DNA from: Caldimicrobium sp964595655
Lineage (GTDB): Bacteria; Desulfobacterota; Thermodesulfobacteria; Thermodesulfobacteriales; Thermodesulfobacteriaceae
Assembly: GCA_964595655.1 (NCBI GenBank)
Contig: CAZQQV010000070.1
Span: forward strand, 1-6,458
DNA length: 6,458 bases
Direction of reading: 5' to 3'
Shown: piece after piece, positions 1 to 6,245 of the stretch
How the letters are laid out: each line of letters begins with the position of its first letter
How positions within the stretch are numbered: the stretch's first letter is position 1
Notes under the pieces: model-generated
Databases searched by the model: none
Seen by the model: the letters and a program-made list of their open reading frames with translations, nothing else
What the model was told of the DNA's origin: nothing
Translations under genes and position numbers: made by a program

Positions 1-31
1 ATTATATCATGAGAGGGGATACCTTTTTAGG

Positions 32-67
32 TTTGCAATAAAGGGTGACAAAATCGCTTTGCAATAA
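32..67. repeat. 10-bp direct repeat upstream of tRNA-Leu promoter
   Basis: The 10-mer TTTGCAATAA occurs at 32-41 and again at 58-67, 26 bp apart from start to start. Both copies lie upstream of the -35 box of the tRNA-Leu(GAG) promoter. A spacing of 26 bp is about two and a half helical turns, so the copies would fall on roughly opposite faces of the helix. No function can be assigned from sequence alone. It could be a protein-binding site or chance similarity in AT-rich DNA. Confidence 0.45.
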
Positions 68-87
68 CACAAGCAATACTAAGCTAC

Positions 88-115
88 TTGACAAAAAGAA
101 AGTTGGTGTTATATT
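88..115 (+). promoter_or_regulatory. sigma70-type promoter for tRNA-Leu(GAG)
   Basis: A perfect -35 hexamer TTGACA lies at 88-93. It is followed by a 16-bp spacer and the -10 hexamer TATATT at 110-115. Transcription would start around 121-123, only a few bases before the mature tRNA 5' end at 127, which leaves a very short leader for RNase P to remove. An alternative -10 of TATTTA at 112-117 would give an 18-bp spacer. Confidence 0.75.
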
Positions 116-126
116 TAAATCAATCT

Positions 127-210
127 GCCGAGGTGGCGGAATTGGTAGACGCGCTGGCTTGAGGGGCTAGTGGGCTTTGGCCCGTGCGGGTTCGAGTCCC
201 GCCCTCGGCA
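127..210 (+). tRNA. tRNA-Leu, anticodon GAG
   Basis: This 84-nt class II tRNA decodes CUC and CUU leucine codons. The acceptor stem is GCCGAGG (127-133) paired with CCTCGGC (203-209), with discriminator A at 210. The anticodon stem CTGGC/GCTAG closes the loop TTGAGGG, placing anticodon GAG at 161-163. The long variable arm GGGC-TTTG-GCCC and the T arm GCGGG-TTCGAGT-CCCGC are intact. No 3' CCA is encoded, so a nucleotidyltransferase must add it. The stems are almost entirely G-C, as expected in a thermophile. The gene is convergent with the permease gene, whose stop codon lies 2 bp away. Confidence 0.97.
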
Positions 211-212
211 CT

Positions 213-1031
213 CTATTTTCTTCGAGGATTGGTTATCTCCTGAATCCTTTCACCAAGTAAAATAAAGGCAAGCACAGTTATCAAAATAGCAAGCCCTGGG
301 AAAAAGGATAGCCACCAGGCTACCTCTAAAGTCTCCTTTCCCTCAATAAGCATATTTCCCCAGGAAGGAATAGGTGGCTGAACCCCTATTCCAAGAAAAG
401 AAAGGGCAGACTCAATAAGAATAGCATTTCCCATTCCCAAAGAGGCAGAAACAAGAACTGGTGGTAAGGCATTGGGAAGAAGATGTTTAAAGATTATTCT
501 CAGAGATGAAGCCCCATAAATTTTGGCAGCAAGCACAAACTCTCTTTCCTTTAAAGATAAAAATTCTGCTCTAACAAGACGGGCAACGCCCATCCAGGAG
601 GTAAGTCCAATTATAATCATAATATTAAGTATAGAGGGCTCAAGATAAGCAATAACTGCAAGAATAAGAAAAATGGTGGGGAAACAAAGCATTACATCAA
701 TTAACCGAGAAATTATTTGATCAATTAGCCCCCCAAAATATCCTGCAATAGCCCCTAAGAAAATTCCAATAATTAAAGACAAACCAACGGCAACCAAACT
801 TACCTGAATAGAAATACGTGCTCCATAAATTATTCGGCTTAAAACATCTCTTCCCAAAAGATCCGTTCCAAAGGGATGTTTAAGACTTGGGGGAAGTAAA
901 ATTTCGTCCACTCTAATTTCCAAAGGGTCATAAGGCGAAATGTAAGGACCAAAGAGGGCTAAGAAAATCACTAAGCCAACCGTTAATAGAGCAAAGCAAC
1001 TGCCTTTGCTTCTACAAAACTCCTTCAGCAT
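213..1031 (-). CDS. dppC: DppC/OppC-family ABC importer permease
   Basis: This 272-aa inner-membrane subunit belongs to a dipeptide/oligopeptide/nickel-type ABC importer and pairs with the DppB-like protein encoded just before it. The N-terminal part has one membrane segment (about residues 14-34), then the family hallmark HPFGTDLLGRDVLSRIIYGA (52-71). The permease domain contributes about five further segments. Its cytoplasmic EAA loop (about 163-187, REFVLAAKIYGAS then LLPN) docks on the ATPase. The conserved block SFLGIGVQPPIPSWGNML (211-228) and the GERIQEITNPR tail are typical of the family. Length is normal. It starts 2 bp after the dppB stop, preceded only by a weak purine run. Substrate cannot be read from sequence: peptides are likely, but nickel or oligosaccharide relatives look similar. 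It is the last gene of the operon, ending 2 bp from the tRNA gene on the other strand, with no intrinsic terminator seen. Confidence 0.93.
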   Translation of the reverse strand: MLKEFCRSKGSCFALLTVGLVIFLALFGPYISPYDPLEIRVDEILLPPSLKHPFGTDLLGRDVLSRIIYGARISIQVSLVAVGLSLIIGIFLGAIAGYFGGLIDQIISRLIDVMLCFPTIFLILAVIAYLEPSILNIMIIIGLTSWMGVARLVRAEFLSLKEREFVLAAKIYGASSLRIIFKHLLPNALPPVLVSASLGMGNAILIESALSFLGIGVQPPIPSWGNMLIEGKETLEVAWWLSFFPGLAILITVLAFILLGERIQEITNPRRK

Positions 1032-1033
1032 TT

Positions 1034-2020
1034 CTATTTCTTTTCACCAAGTCTAATTCTCGGATCAGCAATGGCATAGCCTATATCAGCAAGAAAATTC
1101 CCAAAAAGGGTCAAAAAGGAAACAAGAAGCAGATTGGCCATGATTACTGGGTAGTCTCTGCTCATCACTGCCTGCCACATAAGCTGTCCAAGGCCTGGTA
1201 TGCCAAAAATGGTTTCAAAAATAACTGAACCTCCTATCAAACCAGGAACAGACAAACCAAGAAGGGTAATCATAGGAAGCAAGGCATTTCTCATGGCATG
1301 TTTGTAGAGGACAACCCTTTCTGGAAGACCCTTTGCCCTTGCATAGGTTATATAATCTGCCTGTAAGACCTCCAGCATGGAATTGCGAAGATAGCGGGAA
1401 AATCCAGCAATTCCGCCAAAGGTTGCTACAAAAAGGGGACAGAGAAGATGCTTTGCCCAGTCAATACATTTTTCCAAAAAGCTCATCTTTTCATAACCCA
1501 CAACAGAATGAAGCCCTGATATGGGAAGCCACTGAAGTTTCACTCCAAAAATCATCATAAGAAGAAGGGCTAACCAGAAACTTGGCATGGCATAACCAAA
1601 AAAAGTGAAAAAGGTCACAAATTGGTCAAATTTCGTACCAGCTTTAACAGCAGAAAGCACACCAAGGGGAATGCTTATTAAAAGAATGAGTATCAAGGCA
1701 AGGGAATTTATAAGAAGGGTAACAGGAAGCCTCTCCTTTATCTTGTCCCAAACAGGCCTTTGATCCAAACTAAAGGATCTTCCAAAATCAAGTTTAATTA
1801 TTCCTTTTAACCAGTTTAGATATTGAATGTGCAAAGGTTTATCAAGACCATACATTTTAACCAGCTTTTCTCTGAACTCAGGAGTAATCTTGGGATTAAA
1901 TTCTGTGAGAGGGGTTAAAGGGCCACCTGGAGCAAGATGTAAAATTCCAAAACTGATGACCGTGATTCCCCAAAGGGTAATGAGTAAAATTAAAAAGCGT
2001 TTAAGTAAATAGAACCACAT
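1034..2020 (-). CDS. dppB: DppB/OppB-family ABC importer permease
   Basis: This 328-aa membrane subunit is the partner of the downstream DppC-like protein in a peptide/nickel-type ABC importer. The N-terminus MWFYLLKRFLILL is the usual start of the family and forms membrane segment 1 (about 8-30). A periplasmic loop carries LDFGRSF (77-83). Further segments lie near 99-125, 132-160, 190-206, 246-268 and 290-315. The EAA loop that contacts the ATPase is at about 222-249 (DYITYARAKGLPERVVLYKH then RNALLP). It ends in the typical DPRIR (319-323). The start codon lies inside tsaB, giving a 31-bp overlap. No other plausible start exists nearby, and a purine-rich GAGAGAAAAAG immediately precedes the ATG. 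The importer's binding protein and ATPases are not in the window, so it must work with subunits encoded elsewhere. Confidence 0.93.
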   Translation of the reverse strand: MWFYLLKRFLILLITLWGITVISFGILHLAPGGPLTPLTEFNPKITPEFREKLVKMYGLDKPLHIQYLNWLKGIIKLDFGRSFSLDQRPVWDKIKERLPVTLLINSLALILILLISIPLGVLSAVKAGTKFDQFVTFFTFFGYAMPSFWLALLLMMIFGVKLQWLPISGLHSVVGYEKMSFLEKCIDWAKHLLCPLFVATFGGIAGFSRYLRNSMLEVLQADYITYARAKGLPERVVLYKHAMRNALLPMITLLGLSVPGLIGGSVIFETIFGIPGLGQLMWQAVMSRDYPVIMANLLLVSFLTLFGNFLADIGYAIADPRIRLGEKK

Positions 2021-2715
2021 CTTTTTCTCTCTGCCTCAGAGGGTTTAAGATAAAGGGGCAAAAGTTCTTCTCCTTTTAAAGGCTTAACATCGCCCTTTTT
2101 TAACTTTTCTGCAGCAATCTGAGAAAGTAATCCTGCTCTTAAAGCTGGCAAAAAGGGAGGTTTTATAAAATTTTCACCAAAGTGCTCCTCAAATTCTTTC
2201 TCCCATTTTTCAAGGGTTTCACTTACAAAAAGGGTTGGATTTTTTATTATTTCCTTTAATTTTTCAAAGGGAATGATGCTTGGAGGAATTTGGGGCTTAA
2301 AACAATCTTCTTCCCACTTGTAGAGGGCTATAAAAAGCTCCTTGGAATGGGCATCAATTATGGAAAGAACTGGATAGGGACTTAAGGGATAATTCCAAGC
2401 AAGGATTTCAAGGCTTGAAACAGGAAGATAGGGAATTTCTCTGAGAAGCTCAAGGGCTTTTAGAACAGAAAGACCAATTCTTAAACCCGTAAAACTCCCA
2501 GGCCCTATATCAACTGCTATATAGTCAATCTCAAAAAGAAACCCTTTGTAATTTTCTTTCACAAACGAAAGGGCCTTAAAAATCCCTTTAGCATAGGACT
2601 CCTTTGCAAGGAAATTTATTTCTAAAAGAAGCCTCTCTTGGAAAAGAGCTATTCCACCAGTTTTTCCAGAGCTTGAGAGAGAAAAAATCAAAGGAGGCTT
2701 TATTGAAGCTTCCAT
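1990..2715 (-). CDS. tsaB: TsaB, tRNA t6A37 biosynthesis subunit
   Basis: TsaB (YeaZ family, ASKHA fold) is the scaffold partner of TsaD in attaching threonylcarbamoyl to A37 of ANN-decoding tRNAs in the cytoplasm. The signature DIGPGSFTGLRIGLSVLKAL (69-88) is unmistakable. DAHSKELFIALY (121-132) matches the DAR-x-evY region, and PLYLKPSEAE (220-229) is the usual C-terminal block. At 241 aa it has normal length. The first strand (LIFSLSSSGKTGGIAL) is divergent from the common AIDTS form. The ATG at 2715 overlaps the end of rseP by 16 bp. A GAAGGG touches this ATG without spacing, so translation probably depends on coupling with rseP. No better upstream start is in frame. The last residues overlap the start of dppB by 31 bp. 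Confidence 0.95.
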   Translation of the reverse strand: MEASIKPPLIFSLSSSGKTGGIALFQERLLLEINFLAKESYAKGIFKALSFVKENYKGFLFEIDYIAVDIGPGSFTGLRIGLSVLKALELLREIPYLPVSSLEILAWNYPLSPYPVLSIIDAHSKELFIALYKWEEDCFKPQIPPSIIPFEKLKEIIKNPTLFVSETLEKWEKEFEEHFGENFIKPPFLPALRAGLLSQIAAEKLKKGDVKPLKGEELLPLYLKPSEAERKRCGSIYLNAF

Positions 2716-3782
2716 CCCTTCATAAGGCGAAGTATATCATTGTAAAAAACTGCAATGGAAAGAACTATAATGATAATTAAGCCGATTTTGAATATGAGTT
2801 CTTGAGTTTTGAGAGAAAGGGGTTTCCTTCTTAAGGCCTCAATGGCAAAAATCACAATATGTCCTCCATCAAGCATGGGAAGAGGAAGAAGATTTAAAAC
2901 TCCAAGATTTATAGAAAGAAGTGCCATAAAAGAGATAAAGGCAACAAAGCCTAATCTTGCTGAATCTCCAGCGAATTTTCCGATGGTAATTGGGCCTCCA
3001 AGGGTTGAGAAGGGAAGTTCACCGCTTATTAACTTATAAATAGCAAGTAAGGTAAGGGCTGTAAATTCATATACCTTTTTTCCAGCAAGGTAGAGGGCTG
3101 AAAGGGGATCAACCTTTTCATGCACAAGTTCAGAGGGGGCTCTAATTCCAAGAACAGGGATTTTTGTCTTTTTTCCGAAAATATTGGAGCCCTCCATCCA
3201 AGTGGGTAGGACTTTAAAAACAAGTATTTCCTCACCTCTTTTTACCTTGAGCTCCACTTCTTTTAAATTTTCATCCCTTCTCATTTCAAATAAAAGATCC
3301 TCAAAGGATTTAATTTTTTTTCCATTTATCTCAAGAATTCTATCTCCCTTTAATATCCCTGCCTTCTCTGCTGGACTATCCTTGAGAACCTCTCCCACAA
3401 CAGGTGGGGTATAGGTTTTTCCCACAAGAGCAAAGATTGCAAAGAAAATTAGAAAGGCCAAGATAAAATTAGCAAGAGGGCCTGCCACAACAATAAAGGT
3501 CTTTTGAAGAGGGGATTTGAAGGCAAAGGCTCTTTCTCGTTCTGCAATACTGGGAAGGGTTTCTGAATGTTCTCCATAAAGTTTCACATAACCACCAAGG
3601 GGGACAAGGGAGATTCTATACTCTGTTTCCCCAAAGGTAATACCTAACAATTTGGGACCAAATCCAAAAGAAAAAATTTCAACCCGCACCCCCATACGTT
3701 TTGCCGCAAGAAAATGCCCAAATTCATGTACGAAAATGAGAACTCCAAGCACTATAATAGTTGCAAGCAGAGTGGTTATCAT
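2700..3782 (-). CDS. rseP: RseP-type site-2 intramembrane metalloprotease
   Basis: This 360-aa M50B zinc protease cuts membrane-embedded substrates. In model bacteria these include anti-sigma factors and leftover signal peptides. The first membrane helix carries the zinc motif HEFGH (H19, E20, H23). PLGGYVKL (61-68) and AGPLANF (100-106) follow. One PDZ domain lies at about 122-195 (core SPAEKAGILKGDRILEING). The last part has GGPITIG (262-268) and the third zinc ligand in NLLPLPMLDGGH (D305 within 297-308), followed by a final membrane helix. A single PDZ domain is the common form outside gammaproteobacteria. The ATG overlaps the dxr stop in ATGA, with a good GAGGG ribosome site 7 nt upstream at 3790-3794. 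All catalytic residues are present. The cellular substrate is not evident. Confidence 0.96.
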   Translation of the reverse strand: MITTLLATIIVLGVLIFVHEFGHFLAAKRMGVRVEIFSFGFGPKLLGITFGETEYRISLVPLGGYVKLYGEHSETLPSIAERERAFAFKSPLQKTFIVVAGPLANFILAFLIFFAIFALVGKTYTPPVVGEVLKDSPAEKAGILKGDRILEINGKKIKSFEDLLFEMRRDENLKEVELKVKRGEEILVFKVLPTWMEGSNIFGKKTKIPVLGIRAPSELVHEKVDPLSALYLAGKKVYEFTALTLLAIYKLISGELPFSTLGGPITIGKFAGDSARLGFVAFISFMALLSINLGVLNLLPLPMLDGGHIVIFAIEALRRKPLSLKTQELIFKIGLIIIIVLSIAVFYNDILRLMKGWKLQ

Positions 3783-4942
3783 CTCTTTTCCCTCTTTATA
3801 AGTGCTTCTGAAAAATTAATAACTTCATCGTAAAAATGAAGATATTCCTCAAGGTTTTGAGATGGCTTATCGGTAAATCTAAACTCATTTAAAATTTTTT
3901 CAAGAAAATAGGAAATCTCTAAAAAGGTGATCCTCTCTTTTAAAAAGGCCTCAACTACCACTTCATCAGCAGCTTCAAGAATCAGAGGATAAGGTGGGCC
4001 TTTTTCAGCTACCTCATAGGCAAGACGAAGACAGGGAAATCTTTCAAAATCTGGCTCATAAAAGGTAAGCTCTCTCAATTTTTTAAGATCAAGGGGAAAA
4101 AAGGGCAAAGGCCATCTCTCTGGATAACTTAAAGCATAGGCAATGGCAATTTTCATATCAGGCCTGCTCAAATGGGCAAAAAGGGCCCCATCTATCATCT
4201 CAACAAGACCGTGTACCACACTCTGAGGATGAATAAGAACCTCTATGTCTTTGGCTGAAAAACCAAAAAGCTCCATGGCCTCAAGTACTTCAAAGCCCTT
4301 ATTCATAAGGGTGGCTGAATCTATGGTAATTTTGGCACCCATCTTCCAAGTGGGGTGCCTCAAAGCAAGCTCTGGCGTAATTTTGTCAAAATCCTTTATA
4401 TCCCATTTAAAAAAGGGGCCCCCTGAGGCAGTGATAATCAAACGCTTAACAAAGGCCCTTTTATCACAGGAGAGTAGCTGAAATAAAGCAGAATGTTCAC
4501 TATCAACAGGTATTATTTCACCCCCGTGAAGTTGAGCAACTTCCTTTAAAAAGGAGCCTGCAGCAATGATACATTCCTTGTTTGCCAAAGCAATTCTTTT
4601 TCCCTTTTTTAAGGCATAATAGGCAGGAATTAGGGCTTTAAGCCCTGATATTCCAATTATCACAATATCTGCCTCATCAAGTTCCGCAAGTTCCCTTAAT
4701 CCTTCATCTCCGTAAAAAACTGAGGCTTCATAAAAAAGAGAATTTTTCAATTTCTCCGCACTTTCTTTGTCTTCCAAAGCCAAATAAGGCACCCTGAAGG
4801 TTTCTGCTTGCTCCTTTAAAAGGTGAAGATTTCTTTTGGCAGAAAGACCAAGAATTTTAAATTTTTCTGGAAATTGCGAGACAACCTCTATAGCAGATCT
4901 CCCAATAGATCCTGTTGATCCAAATATGACAATCCTTTGCAT
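3779..4942 (-). CDS. dxr: 1-deoxy-D-xylulose 5-phosphate reductoisomerase
   Basis: Dxr converts DXP to 2-C-methyl-D-erythritol 4-phosphate with NADPH and a divalent metal, the first committed step of the MEP isoprenoid pathway. At 387 aa it is full length. The NADPH loop is GSTGSIG (8-14). ANKE is at 120-123. Metal ligands are D147 and E149 in DSEHS, plus E218 in MNKGFE. TASGG (171-175), HPTWKMG (196-202) and HPQSVVH (238-244) line the substrate site. The C-terminal helical domain has EAADE (323-327) where most relatives have NAANE. Its ATG directly follows the secG TAA with no gap. The upstream bases encode the proline-rich SecG tail and are C-rich, so no Shine-Dalgarno is visible and re-initiation after secG is likely. 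dxr next to rseP and tsaB is a common bacterial arrangement. Confidence 0.97.
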   Translation of the reverse strand: MQRIVIFGSTGSIGRSAIEVVSQFPEKFKILGLSAKRNLHLLKEQAETFRVPYLALEDKESAEKLKNSLFYEASVFYGDEGLRELAELDEADIVIIGISGLKALIPAYYALKKGKRIALANKECIIAAGSFLKEVAQLHGGEIIPVDSEHSALFQLLSCDKRAFVKRLIITASGGPFFKWDIKDFDKITPELALRHPTWKMGAKITIDSATLMNKGFEVLEAMELFGFSAKDIEVLIHPQSVVHGLVEMIDGALFAHLSRPDMKIAIAYALSYPERWPLPFFPLDLKKLRELTFYEPDFERFPCLRLAYEVAEKGPPYPLILEAADEVVVEAFLKERITFLEISYFLEKILNEFRFTDKPSQNLEEYLHFYDEVINFSEALIKREKR

Positions 4943-5287
4943 TTATTGGGTTTTGGGTGGAATTGGAGGGAGTTCTTTCGGAGGAAGAGGAAGAGGTGAT
5001 GTTTTGGGAATTTCTTTGGGAGTTTCTTTCTGGGGAACCTGAGTGGGTAAAGTTATTTTATGTTTGTTTGTAATAACCTTAGATAAAAAGATGGAATTTA
5101 AAAAGAACAAAATCACTAACACTATAGTTACCTTATTTAAAAAGCTTGTAGGCCCTGCTCCACCAAAGATAGCCTCTGCCCCTCTAAATACCGCTCCATA
5201 TTCAGAACCCTTTGTAACATTTACAAGAACAATAAGCACAATGAGAATTGCAAGAATTATCTGAAAAACTATCAAGAGGGTCTCCAT
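4943..5287 (-). CDS. secG: SecG, protein translocase subunit
   Basis: SecG is the small accessory subunit of the SecYEG channel and stimulates SecA-driven export. This 114-aa protein has two membrane helices (about 3-22 and 53-70). They flank the conserved cytoplasmic loop GAVFRGAEAIFGGAGPTSFL (31-50), which identifies the family. The C-terminal region (about 81-114) is a hydrophilic, proline- and lysine-rich tail. Such tails are variable in SecG and not needed for recognition. Translation starts at the ATG at 5287, with AAAGGGG at 5294-5300 as ribosome site, 6 nt away. It is the first gene of the minus-strand operon, so the operon promoter should lie just upstream. The stop codon touches the dxr start. 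Confidence 0.94.
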   Translation of the reverse strand: METLLIVFQIILAILIVLIVLVNVTKGSEYGAVFRGAEAIFGGAGPTSFLNKVTIVLVILFFLNSIFLSKVITNKHKITLPTQVPQKETPKEIPKTSPLPLPPKELPPIPPKTQ

Positions 5288-5293
5288 TTGATA

Positions 5294-5300
5294 CCCCTTT
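5294..5300 (-). promoter_or_regulatory. ribosome binding site of secG
   Basis: Read on the minus strand, AAAGGGG lies 6 nt before the secG ATG. It supports the chosen start and is one of the two clear Shine-Dalgarno sites in the operon, the other being that of rseP. Confidence 0.7.
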
Positions 5301-5313
5301 CAGAGTTTTCTAA

Positions 5314-5341
5314 AATTTATACCCTTTTTTGAGATTTGCAA
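5314..5341 (-). promoter_or_regulatory. possible weak promoter of the secG operon
   Basis: On the minus strand, TTGCAA (5341-5336) could be a -35 box and TAAATT (5319-5314) a -10 box, with a 16-bp spacer. The TATAAA at 5321-5316 is a better -10 hexamer but leaves only 14 bp. The -35 candidate sits inside the 10-bp palindrome ATTTGCAAAT (5334-5343). This is the only promoter-like match I see close upstream of secG. The assignment is tentative. Confidence 0.3.
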
Positions 5342-5344
5342 ATT

Positions 5345-5440
5345 TTATTCTTCCTTTAACATTTGGGGCCATTTTTCAGCAAGTTCATCCCTCCTTGGCT
5401 TGTAATAAACCACTTCTTTTGGTGCAATAGGCCATTTCAT
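5345..5440 (-). CDS. possible 31-aa small protein or gene fragment
   Basis: An ATG-initiated open frame of 31 codons encodes MKWPIAPKEVVYYKPRRDEL and then AEKWPQMLKEE. It is charged, hydrophilic, has no membrane segment, and resembles real protein more than random translation (two Trp, paired Tyr, balanced Lys/Glu). AGGAG directly abuts the ATG with no spacer, so it is a poor ribosome site. An in-frame stop lies two codons upstream, so the frame cannot be extended. It lies 11 bp past the last stop of the ligase relic and 57 bp before secG. I do not recognise it. It could be a small gene or a shifted 3' remnant of the broken gene upstream. Confidence 0.3.
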   Translation of the reverse strand: MKWPIAPKEVVYYKPRRDELAEKWPQMLKEE

Positions 5441-5451
5441 CTCCTAATCTT

Positions 5452-6062
5452 TCAATATGGTAAAATTTTTTTCATCTCTTCAATTTCCTTTTCAGAAAAC
5501 TTGCGGATTAATTTCCATTTTGGAAGCTTGATGGCTATTCTCACGCTTTGTGTTTTAAACCCCCCCTTTGGCTGCAGCATATGGTTAAAGAATCCTTTAA
5601 AGCTTTTCCCAATTCTTAAGCAATTTATACTCAAGGAGATGGAAAGGGAGATTGAGCTTTATCTTTGAAAGAATTTCTTTCCTTTCCTTAAGGGATTTAT
5701 CTCCTATGAACTTACCCTCAAAAAAGACTATATCAAATACATAAACTACAGGATCTGCAAGGCCCGTTCTTGCAAAAATTGAAGGTATTCTTCTTCCTTT
5801 AGTGGAATAAAGTTCAAAGTCAAGGAGAACTCCCTCTGGAAGATCTCTTAAAAACTTGGGAAACTTGGCAAGATAAAAAAAGGTTTTTGGTCCAGTTGGG
5901 CCCCTTTTCGAGCCTTCTTCCCCAAAATTCAATTCTTTCATTTTTATATTTGATAATTTGAAGTCTCCATCCATCAATTTTAGGTTCATAAATTCATTCA
6001 CCTGATAAAGTTTTTCCAAAGTAGGGAATGGGTTGCATGAGATTCATGGGAGATAATTCCAT
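5452..6062 (-). pseudogene. broken ATP-dependent DNA ligase (LigD-type ligase domain)
   Basis: No single frame encodes a working protein, but three minus-strand frames in sequence rebuild an ATP-dependent ligase. The first frame opens at ATG 6062 (or 6047) with MNLMQPIPYFGKTLSGE, then TGA at 5996-5994, where relatives often have Trp, then IYEPKIDGWRLQIIKYKN. The latter contains motif I, with the adenylated lysine codon at 5981-5979. It continues to GRRLEKGPNWTKN. Near the T7 run at 5881-5875 the homology moves one base on, to YLAKFPKFLRDLPEG, LDFELYS (motif III, Gly replaced by Phe) and YVFDIVFFEGKFIG (motif IIIa), then ELS-type helix KERKEILSKI. That frame stops at 5597. A third frame (to 5452) carries KGGFK and PKWKLIRKF, plausible remnants of motifs IV and V. 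The OB-fold C-terminus is missing. Three or more lesions argue for decay, though homopolymer sequencing errors could explain the frameshifts. Confidence 0.75.
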
Positions 6063-6245
6063 AAAAGAGATTTAACAATAAATGCCAATTAGTTTAAGAA
6101 TAATACTTTGCATTTAAGCTTTGAAATTTTAATAGGAAAGAGACTAATGTAGAAGTAGAGAGGAAAGGATTGAGAAGGCCAAGTAGGGTCTTGTGGGAAG
6201 GTGTGTGGCAGGATGGAAGCTGTTTTTTTCAGAGGTCTTAAGATA

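Noticed and set aside
21..32. Hairpin ACCT-TTTT-AGGT as a terminator
   Set aside because: The stem has only four base pairs with two G-C pairs at most on each side, and no T-run follows on either strand.
1333..1560. Plus-strand open frame of about 75 codons inside dppB
   Set aside because: It is antisense to a clear permease gene, has no ribosome site, and its product has no recognisable features. The same holds for the other plus-strand frames opposite rseP, dxr and secG.
5363..5668. Plus-strand open frame of about 100 codons opposite the ligase relic
   Set aside because: It starts within the complement of the 31-codon frame and runs antisense to ligase-like sequence. Its translation looks like a shadow, being Phe- and Ile-rich from complementary A-rich codons.
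5875..5881. Programmed frameshifting at the T7 run
   Set aside because: The needed shift skips one base, there is no stimulatory structure or known +1 signal, and a stop codon and a second shift are also needed. Decay or sequencing error is simpler.
5994..5996. TGA read as selenocysteine or Trp in the ligase frame
   Set aside because: Ligases are not selenoproteins, no hairpin is evident downstream, and the other operon genes use TGA as a normal stop (e.g. dxr).
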